A stretch of 12,587 bases of DNA. It comes from Candidatus Limnocylindria bacterium (lineage in GTDB: Bacteria > Chloroflexota > Limnocylindria > QHBO01). This document shows, in pieces, positions 1 to 7,774 of the stretch. The notes below the pieces were generated by a model, which was not told the DNA's origin, ran no database searches, and was given only the letters and a program-made list of their open reading frames with translations. The number at the start of each line of letters is the position of its first letter. Position 1 is the first letter of the stretch. Made by a program: the position numbers and the translations under genes. Location: NCBI GenBank assembly GCA_030146365.1, contig JASLBU010000179.1, positions 1 through 12,587 on the forward strand, read 5' to 3'.

Positions 1-236
1 ACGTCGAGGTCGACGACGCCGCACTCGACGCCGAGATCGCGCGTTCGCGCGAGCGCTACGCCGGCAACACCAAGCTGGTCGCGTACCTCGAATCGCCGCG
101 CGGCCGCGCGTACACGCGCTCTCTCCTCCGCCGTTCACACACAGTCGAGATGCTGGTCGATCGCTGGATCGAGCAGCATCCGGAATTCCGTCACGTGCAG
201 CATCTCCACGACGACACCGAGAAAGGGAGTTCCTGA
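1..236 (+). CDS. tig: Trigger factor, C-terminal fragment (5' end outside window)
   Basis: This is the last 77 codons of a gene entering from the left; the frame opens at base 3 and ends with TGA at 234-236. Trigger factor is the ribosome-associated chaperone and peptidyl-prolyl isomerase that receives nascent chains at the exit tunnel. The visible part is an all-helical, charged segment containing YAGNTKLVAYLESPRGRAY, then SLLRRSHTVEMLVDRWIEQHP. This matches the C-terminal chaperone arm of trigger factors: an acidic helix, a short basic stretch, then a final 'LVD.W' helix. The downstream clpP-clpX pair supports the call, because tig-clpP-clpX is a widely conserved order. The stop directly abuts the clpP start with no gap, so translation is probably coupled. 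The peptidyl-prolyl isomerase and ribosome-binding domains are not in view. A SurA-like protein is a less likely alternative. Confidence 0.85.
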   Translation, partial: VEVDDAALDAEIARSRERYAGNTKLVAYLESPRGRAYTRSLLRRSHTVEMLVDRWIEQHPEFRHVQHLHDDTEKGSS

Positions 237-920
237 ATGCTCGTCCCGATGGTCATCGAGAGCTCTAGCCGCGGCGAGCGTGCCTACGACATCTACAGCC
301 GCCTGCTCAAGGACCGAATCATCTTCCAGGGCGATCAGATCGAGGACCACATGGCCAACCAGATCATCGCCCAGCTGCTCTTCCTCGAGGCCGAGGATCC
401 GGAGCGCGACATCAGCCTGTACATCAACTCGCCGGGCGGCGTGGTGACGGCCGGGCTGGCCATCTACGACACGATGCAGTACCTGCGCGCGCCGGTCAGC
501 ACGATCTGCATCGGCATGGCGGCGAGCATGGCGGCGGTGCTCCTGGCCGCCGGCGCGAAGGGCAAGCGCTACGCACTGCCCAACAGCCGGATCATGATCC
601 ACCAGGGATCGGGCGGGTTCCGGGGCAACACGCCCGACATCATGATCCAGGTGAAGGAGCTCGAGCAGCTCATAAACCTCAACCACGCCATCCTCGCCCA
701 GCACACCGGCCAGCCGCTCGAGAAGGTCATGAAGGACACCGAGCGGGACTATTTCATGTCTCCCGGCGAGGCCAAGGCGTATGGGATCATCGACGAGGTT
801 TACTCGGCCCAGGACCAGTCGCTGATCAGTGAGGCCCGCCTCAAGGGCGCCTTCGGGGGCGAGGGATCAGCCGTTGCGGCCGGCGAGGACGTCACGCCCT
901 CGCCAGACGATCGCGGCTAG
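237..920 (+). CDS. clpP: ATP-dependent Clp protease proteolytic subunit ClpP
   Basis: Cytoplasmic serine peptidase whose two stacked heptamers form the chamber that degrades substrates unfolded by ClpX or another Clp ATPase. The catalytic triad is intact: Ser97 in GMAASMAA, His122 in RIMIHQ and Asp171 in TERDYFMS, the same numbering as mature E. coli ClpP. The oligomer-building signature LYINSPGGVVTAGLAIYD lies at 61-78. The ATG at 237 is chosen because AGGGAG (224-229) lies 7 bases upstream and because the N-terminus LVPMVIE is the usual axial-loop sequence; there is no long propeptide. The body matches the family closely, but about 23 C-terminal residues (205-227, Gly/Ala/Asp rich) extend beyond the usual end. 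It abuts tig and is 47 bases before clpX, implying one operon. Actinobacteria normally carry a clpP1-clpP2 tandem, whereas only one copy is present here. Confidence 0.97.
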   Translation: MLVPMVIESSSRGERAYDIYSRLLKDRIIFQGDQIEDHMANQIIAQLLFLEAEDPERDISLYINSPGGVVTAGLAIYDTMQYLRAPVSTICIGMAASMAAVLLAAGAKGKRYALPNSRIMIHQGSGGFRGNTPDIMIQVKELEQLINLNHAILAQHTGQPLEKVMKDTERDYFMSPGEAKAYGIIDEVYSAQDQSLISEARLKGAFGGEGSAVAAGEDVTPSPDDRG

Positions 921-967
921 CGCACAATAACCAGCTCGCAGAGCGCAGCGGAGGCTAACTGACCGGC

Positions 968-2290
<1,323 letters not shown>

Positions 2291-2292
2291 CG

Positions 2293-2805
2293 GTGGACCT
2301 TCCGGCGCTCCGGCTCCTCGTCGATCACCTGTACTGGGTCAACCACCGGCTGCTGGACGCCGCGACGCAGCTGTCGCCCGAGGCCTTCCGGGCGACGGGC
2401 GCGGGTGCGGGCGAGCCGCGGGACCTGCGCGCCACGCTGGTCCACGAGCTGGATGTCGAGTGGAGCTGGCGCCTGGCACTCATGGACCGCCCTGCCGAAG
2501 AATGGGGCGAGGATCAGGAGCTGCGTCCCGGCGACTTCGCAGACGTCGCAGCCATCCGCGACCGATGGGCGGCGGACGAGGCGGAGATGCGGGAGTGGCT
2601 CGACGGCATGACTGACGAGCACCTCGCTGCCCAGGTGCGCCCCGGACTGTCCAGTGTCCCCAGGCCGATGTGGCAGTTCCTGATGCACATCGTCGTGCAC
2701 GGGTACCAGCAGCAGGCGGAGGCCGCGCAGATGCTCACGATCGCCGGAGCCTCGCCCGGCGAGCTCGGCCTGCTCGAGTTCCTCGGCGACCGCGAGCGGG
2801 GCTAG
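2293..2805 (+). CDS. DinB-like four-helix-bundle protein with a changed metal site
   Basis: A 170-residue, mostly helical protein with the DinB/YfiT layout: opening helix LRLLVDHLYWVNHRLLDAA, a first metal-ligand helix LVHELDVEWSW (His51) and a closing helix MHIVVHGYQQQAEAAQML. Members often carry a His triad binding a divalent metal and include mycothiol- or bacillithiol-dependent transferases and stress-induced proteins of unknown activity. The last motif is usually His-x3-His; here it is His136-x3-Gln140, so the third ligand seems lost or replaced by glutamine. It starts at GTG, 2 bases after the clpX stop, with a GAGGAGGA stretch (2273-2280) inside the end of clpX serving as ribosome site. 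This makes it the last gene of the clp operon. Its TAG overlaps the stop of the convergent channel gene. The fold call is fairly firm; the substrate is unknown. Confidence 0.75.
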   Translation: MDLPALRLLVDHLYWVNHRLLDAATQLSPEAFRATGAGAGEPRDLRATLVHELDVEWSWRLALMDRPAEEWGEDQELRPGDFADVAAIRDRWAADEAEMREWLDGMTDEHLAAQVRPGLSSVPRPMWQFLMHIVVHGYQQQAEAAQMLTIAGASPGELGLLEFLGDRERG

Positions 2806-3449
2806 CGGCCCGGTCCCACGGGCGCCGTCGGATCGCCGGCGTCCCCGCCGGCGTCACCGGCTGCGACGCCCTCGTCGGGCGTCGCTCCGCTCGGCCCGGC
2901 GGCCGACATACGCGTCATGTTCGATGCGACCGTGATCTGGCCGTTCGGCACGCTGTGGACCGTACCGTCGGCGTCCCGGAGGGTCGTGCGCCGCAGGCTG
3001 AACGACTCCACGACGCCCTCGACGCCGGCGATCCGCACCGCGTCTCCCTCGTTGTACTGGTTCTCGAGCACCACGAAGATGCCCGCCAGCCAGTCGCGGA
3101 TCAGTGTCTGGGCGCCGAAGCCGACCGCGATTCCCACCACGCCGAGACCGGCCACTGCCGGGCCCACGTCGATATCGAAGATGCCGAGCACCATCAGCAC
3201 GCCGATGACGGCGATGGTGGTGCCGCCGATCCGGAGGATGAGGCGCGCAATGGTGTTCACTCGCCGCTCGAGCTCGAGCGGCGGGATCACCGAGCCACCG
3301 GCCTCGGCCGCCCTCCGTTCCAGGATGCTTCGGACCGCCGCACGGACCGCCAGGCGCAGGAGAGCGATCGCGGCGATCACCAGCACCACGACGAGGCCGA
3401 CCTGCAGGAGCATCTCGATCGACGCAGGGAGCACCGGCAGCTCGAACAT
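2802..3449 (-). CDS. Compact MscS-family mechanosensitive ion channel
   Basis: Small-conductance mechanosensitive channel of 215 residues in the cytoplasmic membrane; the family opens under membrane tension to release solutes during hypo-osmotic shock. Hydrophobic segments lie at about 12-36, 69-90 and 96-128. The third is the Gly/Ala-rich pore helix GLGVVGIAVGFGAQTLIRDW, followed by the family signature: AGIFVVLENQ, GDAVRIAGVEGVVE and HSVPNGQI (beta domain, to about 180). The protein then stops after a 35-residue Gly/Ala/Asp tail. The C-terminal alpha/beta domain that forms the cytoplasmic cage in E. coli MscS (286 residues) is missing, so this is a minimal MscS. ATG 3449 is chosen because it precedes the first membrane helix and lies 7 bases after an extended -10. 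There is no Shine-Dalgarno sequence, so the mRNA is probably leaderless. The open frame continues far upstream, but that part overlaps the divergent gene. Confidence 0.9.
   Translation of the reverse strand: MFELPVLPASIEMLLQVGLVVVLVIAAIALLRLAVRAAVRSILERRAAEAGGSVIPPLELERRVNTIARLILRIGGTTIAVIGVLMVLGIFDIDVGPAVAGLGVVGIAVGFGAQTLIRDWLAGIFVVLENQYNEGDAVRIAGVEGVVESFSLRRTTLRDADGTVHSVPNGQITVASNMTRMSAAGPSGATPDEGVAAGDAGGDAGDPTAPVGPGR
2834..2853. terminator. Candidate hairpin between converging units (weak)
   Basis: CGCCGGCG, loop TCCC, then CGCCGGCG forms a perfect 8-bp hairpin starting about 30 bases past the dinB-like stop and lying inside the 3' end of the convergent channel gene. It could end the clp operon transcript, but it has no U-tract. 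It also encodes a Gly-Asp-Ala repeat in the channel tail, so it may be a by-product of that repetitive coding. A second, 5-bp hairpin (GCCCG/CGGGC, 2808-2823) sits just before it. Confidence 0.25.
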
Positions 3450-3456
3450 GCGCGAG

Positions 3457-3465
3457 ATGGTAGCA
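3457..3465 (-). promoter_or_regulatory. Extended -10 promoter of the MscS-type gene (leaderless)
   Basis: On the minus strand the sequence reads TGCTACCAT, an extended -10 (TG-n-TACCAT), followed by 7 bases and then the ATG. Transcription would start at or next to the A of the start codon. No recognisable -35 or Shine-Dalgarno sequence is seen. It resembles TGCTAGCAT before the fhaA-like gene at the other end of the window. Confidence 0.45.
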
Positions 3466-3536
3466 ACGGGCGCCGTGGTACCGGGTCCCGGTCCGCCCCG
3501 GTACTTCAGACGCGTGAGCGAAGCGACGAGCCGGAG

Positions 3537-3542
3537 TAGGAT
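3537..3542 (+). promoter_or_regulatory. Possible -10 for the 373-residue coiled-coil gene
   Basis: TAGGAT lies 54 bases before the ATG at 3597, in the 147-base divergent gap shared with the channel gene. It fits the TAGnnT pattern of the other -10 boxes in this window but lacks the TG extension and any clear -35. Confidence 0.25.
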
Positions 3543-3596
3543 GGCGCGGCTCGGCCGTCCGAGTGGCCGAAATGTGGGGGATGGGAGCAGATCCAG

Positions 3597-4718
3597 ATGA
3601 CCGCCAACCAGCGTCGACCGGGCTTCAGACTTCCGTGGTCGCCGGACGACGGCGAAGCCGCATCGGACGCGACGGCCCCCGCGACCGCCCCTGCCGCCGG
3701 CGCGGCACCGTCCCTCGACGTCGATGTCGCGGCCGGGCCCGACGCCGCCGAGCCGCCGGCACCGCCGCAAGCGGATTCGAACGACCCCGCCGGATCCGTG
3801 CCCGGCCCTGCCGCAGACGGGGGCGCGCAGCCGGACTTCCTGCGAGACCTCGTCGCCGCGATGCGCCAGGTCGCCGAGGAGGCACGGCAGGCGGGGGTCA
3901 CCGAGATCCGCGCCCGCGCCGACGCCCAGGTCCGGCGTCTCGACGTGGAGACGGAGCGCCGCCGGGCGGACCTCACCGCGCGCGCGGAGAGCGACGTCGC
4001 CGGCGTCGGCGAGTGGGCCAAGGCCGAGGCTGAGCGAATCCGTGCGGAGGCCGAGCAGCGCGTTGCCGCCCGGCGTGCAGAGCTCGACCAGCAGCTGGCC
4101 GCCGAGCAGGCCCGTGGTGCGGCCGAGGCCAAGGCGCTCCGTGACCGCGTCGCCGAGTACGAGCGCGAGCTCTCCGCGTACCACGCCCAGCTCGCCGAGA
4201 TCAACGATCCCGCGGCCTTCGCTGCCGCGGCCAAGCGCATGCCGGCGCCCCCTCGGCTCGACTCGGCAGGCACCGCACAGTCCGCCTCCACCGGACGCGC
4301 CGAAGGAACCAGCCTCGCCGCCGATGCCGGCACATCAGCCCGGGCGAACGGCGGAGCTGCGGCCGAGCCGGTACACCCCGCCGAGGAGGAGGTGCTCGCC
4401 GCACGCCTCGCGGAGCTCGACGCGGAGCTACCGGAGGAAGGCGCCGCCGCCGTTGCGGAGGAGCCGACCACCACCGAGATCGTGGTGCGCGGGCTCGGCA
4501 GCTTCGGCGCGATCACCGGCTTCCGGCAGGCGCTGTCCGGCGTGGACGGCATCGAGAGCGTGGCGCTGAGCCTCGGCCAGAGCGGCGAGTTCCTGTTTCG
4601 GGCGTCGCATCGCGGCGTCGACCTGTCGCAGGCGATCACCTCGCTGGAGGGCGACGGCGCCAAAATCGAGCCGCGTTCCGAGGGCGGACTGCTCGTCACG
4701 CTCGATCGAGCGCGCTGA
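3597..4718 (+). CDS. Hypothetical coiled-coil protein with a C-terminal alpha/beta domain
   Basis: I do not recognise this 373-residue protein. Four parts can be seen. Residues 1-78 begin with a basic segment containing FRLPWSPDD and continue as an Ala/Pro/Asp-rich disordered stretch. Residues 79-200 form a long, highly charged helix (Ala, Glu, Arg; for example AEAERIRAEAEQRVAARRAE), very probably a coiled coil. Residues 205-290 are a low-complexity Ala/Gly/Glu linker. Residues 292-370 look like a folded beta-alpha-beta-beta-alpha-beta unit (TEIVVRGL, then GAITGFRQALSGVDGIESVAL, then EFLFRASH, then GGLLVTL), the pattern of a ferredoxin-like domain. There is no signal peptide or membrane segment, so it is probably cytoplasmic. 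A GGGAG at 3583-3587 sits 9 bases before the ATG. It stands alone between a divergent channel gene and the valS leader. A scaffold or polar-organiser role is possible but unsupported. Confidence 0.85.
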   Translation: MTANQRRPGFRLPWSPDDGEAASDATAPATAPAAGAAPSLDVDVAAGPDAAEPPAPPQADSNDPAGSVPGPAADGGAQPDFLRDLVAAMRQVAEEARQAGVTEIRARADAQVRRLDVETERRRADLTARAESDVAGVGEWAKAEAERIRAEAEQRVAARRAELDQQLAAEQARGAAEAKALRDRVAEYERELSAYHAQLAEINDPAAFAAAAKRMPAPPRLDSAGTAQSASTGRAEGTSLAADAGTSARANGGAAAEPVHPAEEEVLAARLAELDAELPEEGAAAVAEEPTTTEIVVRGLGSFGAITGFRQALSGVDGIESVALSLGQSGEFLFRASHRGVDLSQAITSLEGDGAKIEPRSEGGLLVTLDRAR

Positions 4719-4752
4719 GGGCCGCCGCGCCACGGAGCCCGTTGCCGGCCGG

Positions 4753-4761
4753 TGATAGACT
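4753..4761 (+). promoter_or_regulatory. Extended -10 promoter of the valS T-box leader
   Basis: TG-A-TAGACT places a transcription start near 4768, just before Stem I of the T-box leader. No -35 element is visible at the usual distance, as is common for extended -10 promoters. A 7-bp inverted repeat (TCGACGC-ACG-GCGTCGA, 4761-4777) covers the predicted start. Confidence 0.5.
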
Positions 4762-4778
4762 CGACGCACGGCGTCGAC

Positions 4779-4950
4779 CGTGAGGAGTACCCCTCCATCG
4801 GCCTGCAGAGAGGATCGACCACCGGCTGAGAGCCGATCCGGCGCGAGAGGGCGAATGTCGCACGCGAGCCGGCCGGGTCCGCCCGATAGCGCGGGTTGGA
4901 GGCGGTCGCTCGGCGATGGTCCAGCGGTCGCGAATGAAGGTGGTACCACG
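4779..4950 (+). promoter_or_regulatory. T-box riboswitch with valine (GUC) specifier
   Basis: Leader RNA that senses the charging state of tRNA-Val. Stem I is complete. The base helix is CGTG (4779-4782) with CACG (4861-4864). The GA motif is AGTA (4786-4789) opposite GAA (4853-4855). The next helix is CCCTC (4791-4795) with GAGGG (4847-4851), followed by the AGAGAG bulge (4807-4812). The apical helix GGATCG/CGATCC (4812-4817, 4834-4839) closes a loop containing GGCTG. Directly after GAA-T comes the specifier GTC (4857-4859), a valine codon matching the downstream valS. The antiterminator carries AAGGTGGTACCACG (4937-4950); its TGGT would pair with the ACCA end of uncharged tRNA, so the expected discriminator base is A, as in tRNA-Val. 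Bases 4865-4936 should hold the Stem II/III region, which I did not fold. Confidence 0.93.
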
Positions 4951-4985
4951 ACCCGTTCGTCCTTCGACGAGCGGGTCGTTGTGGT
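4945..4985 (+). terminator. Competing terminator hairpin of the valS T-box
   Basis: ACGACCCG TTCGTC (4948-4961), loop CTTC, then GACGAG CGGGTCGT (4966-4979) forms a 14-bp stem with one U-G wobble. It extends through ACC (4945-4947) and GGT (4983-4985). The 5' arm contains ACCACG, the 3' half of the T-box antiterminator, so the two structures exclude each other as in classical T-boxes. No run of U follows (the sequence is TGTGGTGATC), so termination would be of a non-canonical kind. The ribosome site AAGGAGG at 4995-5001 lies outside the stem, which argues against simple sequestration. Confidence 0.75.
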
Positions 4986-5009
4986 GATCGGACGAAGGAG
5001 GCTGGACCG

Positions 5010-7682
5010 GTGACGACGCGACGCGAGCTCGCCCCTCGATACGACGCCGCGTCGGTGGAGCCGGCGATCTACGAGCGCTGGATGGCCGCGGACGCCTTCA
5101 GGCCTGCCCCGGAGCGCCCGGCTGGCAGCGAGCCGTTCGTCGTCATCCAGCCGCCACCGAACGTCACCGGCGCGCTCCACATCGGGCATGCGCTCACGGC
5201 GACCGTCGAGGACGTCATCGTCCGCTACCACCGCATGCGAGGCGACGACACGCTCTGGCTGCCCGGTGTCGACCATGCCAGCATCGGAGCCCAGTTCGTC
5301 CTCGACAAGCTCATTGCCGAGGAGGGGGAGACACGCGCGTCGCTGGGTCGTGATCGCTACCTGGAGCGAATGTGGCGGTTCATGGACGAGACCCGCTCGG
5401 TCATCGGCGAGCAGCATCGGCGCCTGGGTGCGAGCGCGGACTGGGAGCGGCTTCGGTTCACGATGGACGAGGTCAGCGCTCGGGCGGTCCGCACAGCCTT
5501 CAAGCGCCTGTGGGATGCCGGGCTCGTCTACCGCGGCGAGGCGCTCGTGAACTGGTGCCCCCGCTGCCTCACAACCATCAGCGACCTGGAGAACGTCCAT
5601 CGCGATGAAACCGGCACGCTGTGGACCATCCGCTACCACCTGGAGCTCGAGGAGGGCGTGCCCGACCCGGACCGCTGGATCAGCGTCGCGACCACACGCC
5701 CCGAGACGCTGCTCGGCGACACCGCCGTTGCGGTCCACCCGGAGGACGAGCGCTACCGGCACCTGGTCGGAGGGCACGCGATCCTGCCGTTCATCGGCCG
5801 CCGCCTGCCGATCCTGGCCGACGAGCACGTCGACCGAGCCTTCGGCACAGGAGCGGTGAAGATCACACCGGCCCACGATGCGAACGACTACGAGCTGGCG
5901 AAGCGGCACGGCCTGCCTGCCGTCACCGTGCTTGACGAGCAGGCGCGCATGAGCGGCGAGGCGGGGGACTTCTTCGGCCGCGACCGCTACGAGGCGCGCG
6001 AAGCCATCCTCGACCGCCTGCGCGAGATGGGTGACCTCGAGGGCGAGCGGCCGCACCAGATGGTGGTCGGCCACTGCGAGCGGTGCGGCACGGTCGTCGA
6101 GCCCCGGCTATCGGTCCAGTGGTTCATCAGGGTGCAGCCACTTGCCGACCGTGCACTCGCCTCGGTCCGCGAGGGGAGGACCCGGATCCTGCCGGCGCAC
6201 TTCGAGAAGGTGTACGCCCACTGGATGGAGAACATCCACGACTGGGCGGTGGGCCGTCAGCTGTGGTGGGGTCACCGCATCCCGGCATGGTTCTGCCCGG
6301 ACGGGCATGTCACGGTCAGCGACGCCGAGAACGGTCCTGACGGGTGCGGGGAGTGCGGACGTCCGGCCGCCGAGCTGCGCCAGGAGACGGACATCTTCGA
6401 CACCTGGTTCAGCTCCGGCCTCTGGCCGTTCAGCACGCTCGGCTGGCCGGAGGACACGGCCGACATGGCGCGCTTCTACCCGACCAGCGTGATGGAGACC
6501 GGCTACGACATCCTCTTCTTCTGGGTCGCCCGCATGATGATGCTAGGCCTCTTCTGCACCGACCGGGAGCCGTTCCACACGGTCTACCTCCACGGGATGA
6601 TCCGGGCGGAGGGGGGCGTGAAGATGAGCAAGACGAAGGGCAACAGCGTGGATCCGCTGGGGCTCGTGGAGGAGATCGGCGCGGATGCCCTGCGCTTCGC
6701 CCTCGTCAGCGGGTCGGCCCCGGGCAGTGACCTGCGCCTCACCAAGGCCAAGCTGGACGGCGGGCGCAACTTCACGAACAAGCTGTGGAACGCCGCACGC
6801 TTCGTCCTCGGCAGCCGACCCGACGGGGCCGCGCCGGACCGCGCGGAGGCGCCGACGCTCGCCGCCCGCTGGATGCGCTCCCGCCTCGCGGCCGCCACGG
6901 AACGCGCCACCCGGCAGCTCGACGCGCTGGACCTGGGCGGCTACGCCGCCACGGTGTACGACGTGGCGTGGAGCGACTACTGCGACTGGTTCCTCGAGAT
7001 GGCGAAGGTCGACCTCCGTCGCGAGGAGGCCACCGATGCCAGCCGTGCCGCGACCTGGCGGGCTGCGGCTGACGGGCTCGAGTCGCTGCTTCGCCTCCTG
7101 CACCCGCTCATGCCCTTCGTGACCGAGGAGATCTGGGCGGCCCTCTCCGAAGCATCGGAAGTGCCCAACCACGGCGAGTCGCTGCTGGTCAACGCGGCGT
7201 GGCCGGTCGCCGGCGAGCGTGACCCAGCGGCGGAGCGGGAGTTCGGAGCGGTCGCCGACCTCGTCCGGGAGGTGCGCACCCTCCGCACCGAGGCGGGCGT
7301 CGCTGCCGGCGCCTGGCTGCCACTGGTGGTGGAGCCGGCCGACGACGAGGGCCGAGCCGCCCTGCAGCGGGCGCGCATCCACCTCGGGGCCCTCGCCCGG
7401 GTGCGGCCAATCGAGCTCGCCGACGGCGCGGAGCGCCCCGCGCTGGTGGCCGCGAGCCCCCTGGGGGTCGCCTGGCTGGGGGTCGATGCGGCCGTGGCCG
7501 GTGCGGCGGCCGAGCGTCGCGCGGCGCAGATCGAGCAGCTGGATCGCAACATTCGGCGGGTGCGAGACCTCCTTGGCAATTCGGCGTTCGCCGAACGCGC
7601 ACCGGCGTCGGTGGTCGAGCGCGAGCGCCTTCGGCTTGCCGAGCTCGAGCGCGAACGCGCCCAACTCGGTGCTGCCGACTGA
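5010..7682 (+). CDS. valS: Valyl-tRNA synthetase (class I)
   Basis: Charges tRNA-Val with valine in the cytoplasm and edits misactivated threonine. The 890-residue protein carries the class I signatures HIGH (57-60, in PPNVTGALHIGH) and KMSKT (538-542, a Ser-to-Thr variant of KMSKS). The CP1 editing domain has TTRPETLLGDTAVAVHPED from 228. Cys183/Cys186 with Cys356/Cys359 form a zinc site, and a second probable one uses Cys429, His433, Cys446 and Cys449, as in Thermus-type enzymes. The anticodon-binding helical domain includes HPLMPFVTEEIW (698-709). The C-terminal coiled-coil arm typical of ValRS is at about 829-890. The start is GTG 5010, with AAGGAGG 8 bases upstream. Expression is probably governed by the T-box leader. 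In Actinobacteria folC often follows valS; here a different gene follows after 92 bases. Confidence 0.98.
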   Translation: MTTRRELAPRYDAASVEPAIYERWMAADAFRPAPERPAGSEPFVVIQPPPNVTGALHIGHALTATVEDVIVRYHRMRGDDTLWLPGVDHASIGAQFVLDKLIAEEGETRASLGRDRYLERMWRFMDETRSVIGEQHRRLGASADWERLRFTMDEVSARAVRTAFKRLWDAGLVYRGEALVNWCPRCLTTISDLENVHRDETGTLWTIRYHLELEEGVPDPDRWISVATTRPETLLGDTAVAVHPEDERYRHLVGGHAILPFIGRRLPILADEHVDRAFGTGAVKITPAHDANDYELAKRHGLPAVTVLDEQARMSGEAGDFFGRDRYEAREAILDRLREMGDLEGERPHQMVVGHCERCGTVVEPRLSVQWFIRVQPLADRALASVREGRTRILPAHFEKVYAHWMENIHDWAVGRQLWWGHRIPAWFCPDGHVTVSDAENGPDGCGECGRPAAELRQETDIFDTWFSSGLWPFSTLGWPEDTADMARFYPTSVMETGYDILFFWVARMMMLGLFCTDREPFHTVYLHGMIRAEGGVKMSKTKGNSVDPLGLVEEIGADALRFALVSGSAPGSDLRLTKAKLDGGRNFTNKLWNAARFVLGSRPDGAAPDRAEAPTLAARWMRSRLAAATERATRQLDALDLGGYAATVYDVAWSDYCDWFLEMAKVDLRREEATDASRAATWRAAADGLESLLRLLHPLMPFVTEEIWAALSEASEVPNHGESLLVNAAWPVAGERDPAAEREFGAVADLVREVRTLRTEAGVAAGAWLPLVVEPADDEGRAALQRARIHLGALARVRPIELADGAERPALVAASPLGVAWLGVDAAVAGAAAERRAAQIEQLDRNIRRVRDLLGNSAFAERAPASVVERERLRLAELERERAQLGAAD

Positions 7683-7724
7683 CCAATGCGCCGATCAGGC
7701 CATGGCGGAGGCGTTGGAAGCGGC

Positions 7725-7733
7725 TGCTAGAAT
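7725..7733 (+). promoter_or_regulatory. Extended -10 promoter of the 243-residue zinc-ribbon gene
   Basis: TG-C-TAGAAT, followed by CGGCG, sits 41 bases before the ATG at 7775 and would start transcription near 7740. The 14-base block 7725-7738 differs at only one position from the block before the fhaA-like gene (12389-12402). Confidence 0.5.
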
Positions 7734-7774
7734 CGGCGCCGCCGCACCGGACCGAGAGGGATCACTCACCGCCC

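Noticed and set aside
2670..3539. 289-residue plus-strand open frame through the channel gene
   Set aside because: It is antisense to a clear MscS-family gene, with His/Asp/Arg-rich composition and no motif.
3450..4184. Upstream extension of the MscS-type frame on the minus strand (460-residue version)
   Set aside because: The extra 245 residues are Arg/Gly-rich without motifs and run antisense through the better supported coiled-coil gene. The channel's first membrane helix begins right after ATG 3449.
3506..4822. 438-residue minus-strand Ser/Arg/Ala-rich open frame
   Set aside because: Shadow of the coiled-coil gene. Its composition reflects complementing Glu/Ala/Arg codons.
4428..6074. 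548-residue minus-strand open frame opposite the T-box and valS
   Set aside because: It is a GC-driven shadow frame covering the riboswitch and a conserved synthetase, and has no recognisable motifs.
6543..7664. 373-residue minus-strand open frame inside valS
   Set aside because: Antisense to the conserved anticodon-binding and coiled-coil regions of valS, without motifs or a ribosome site.
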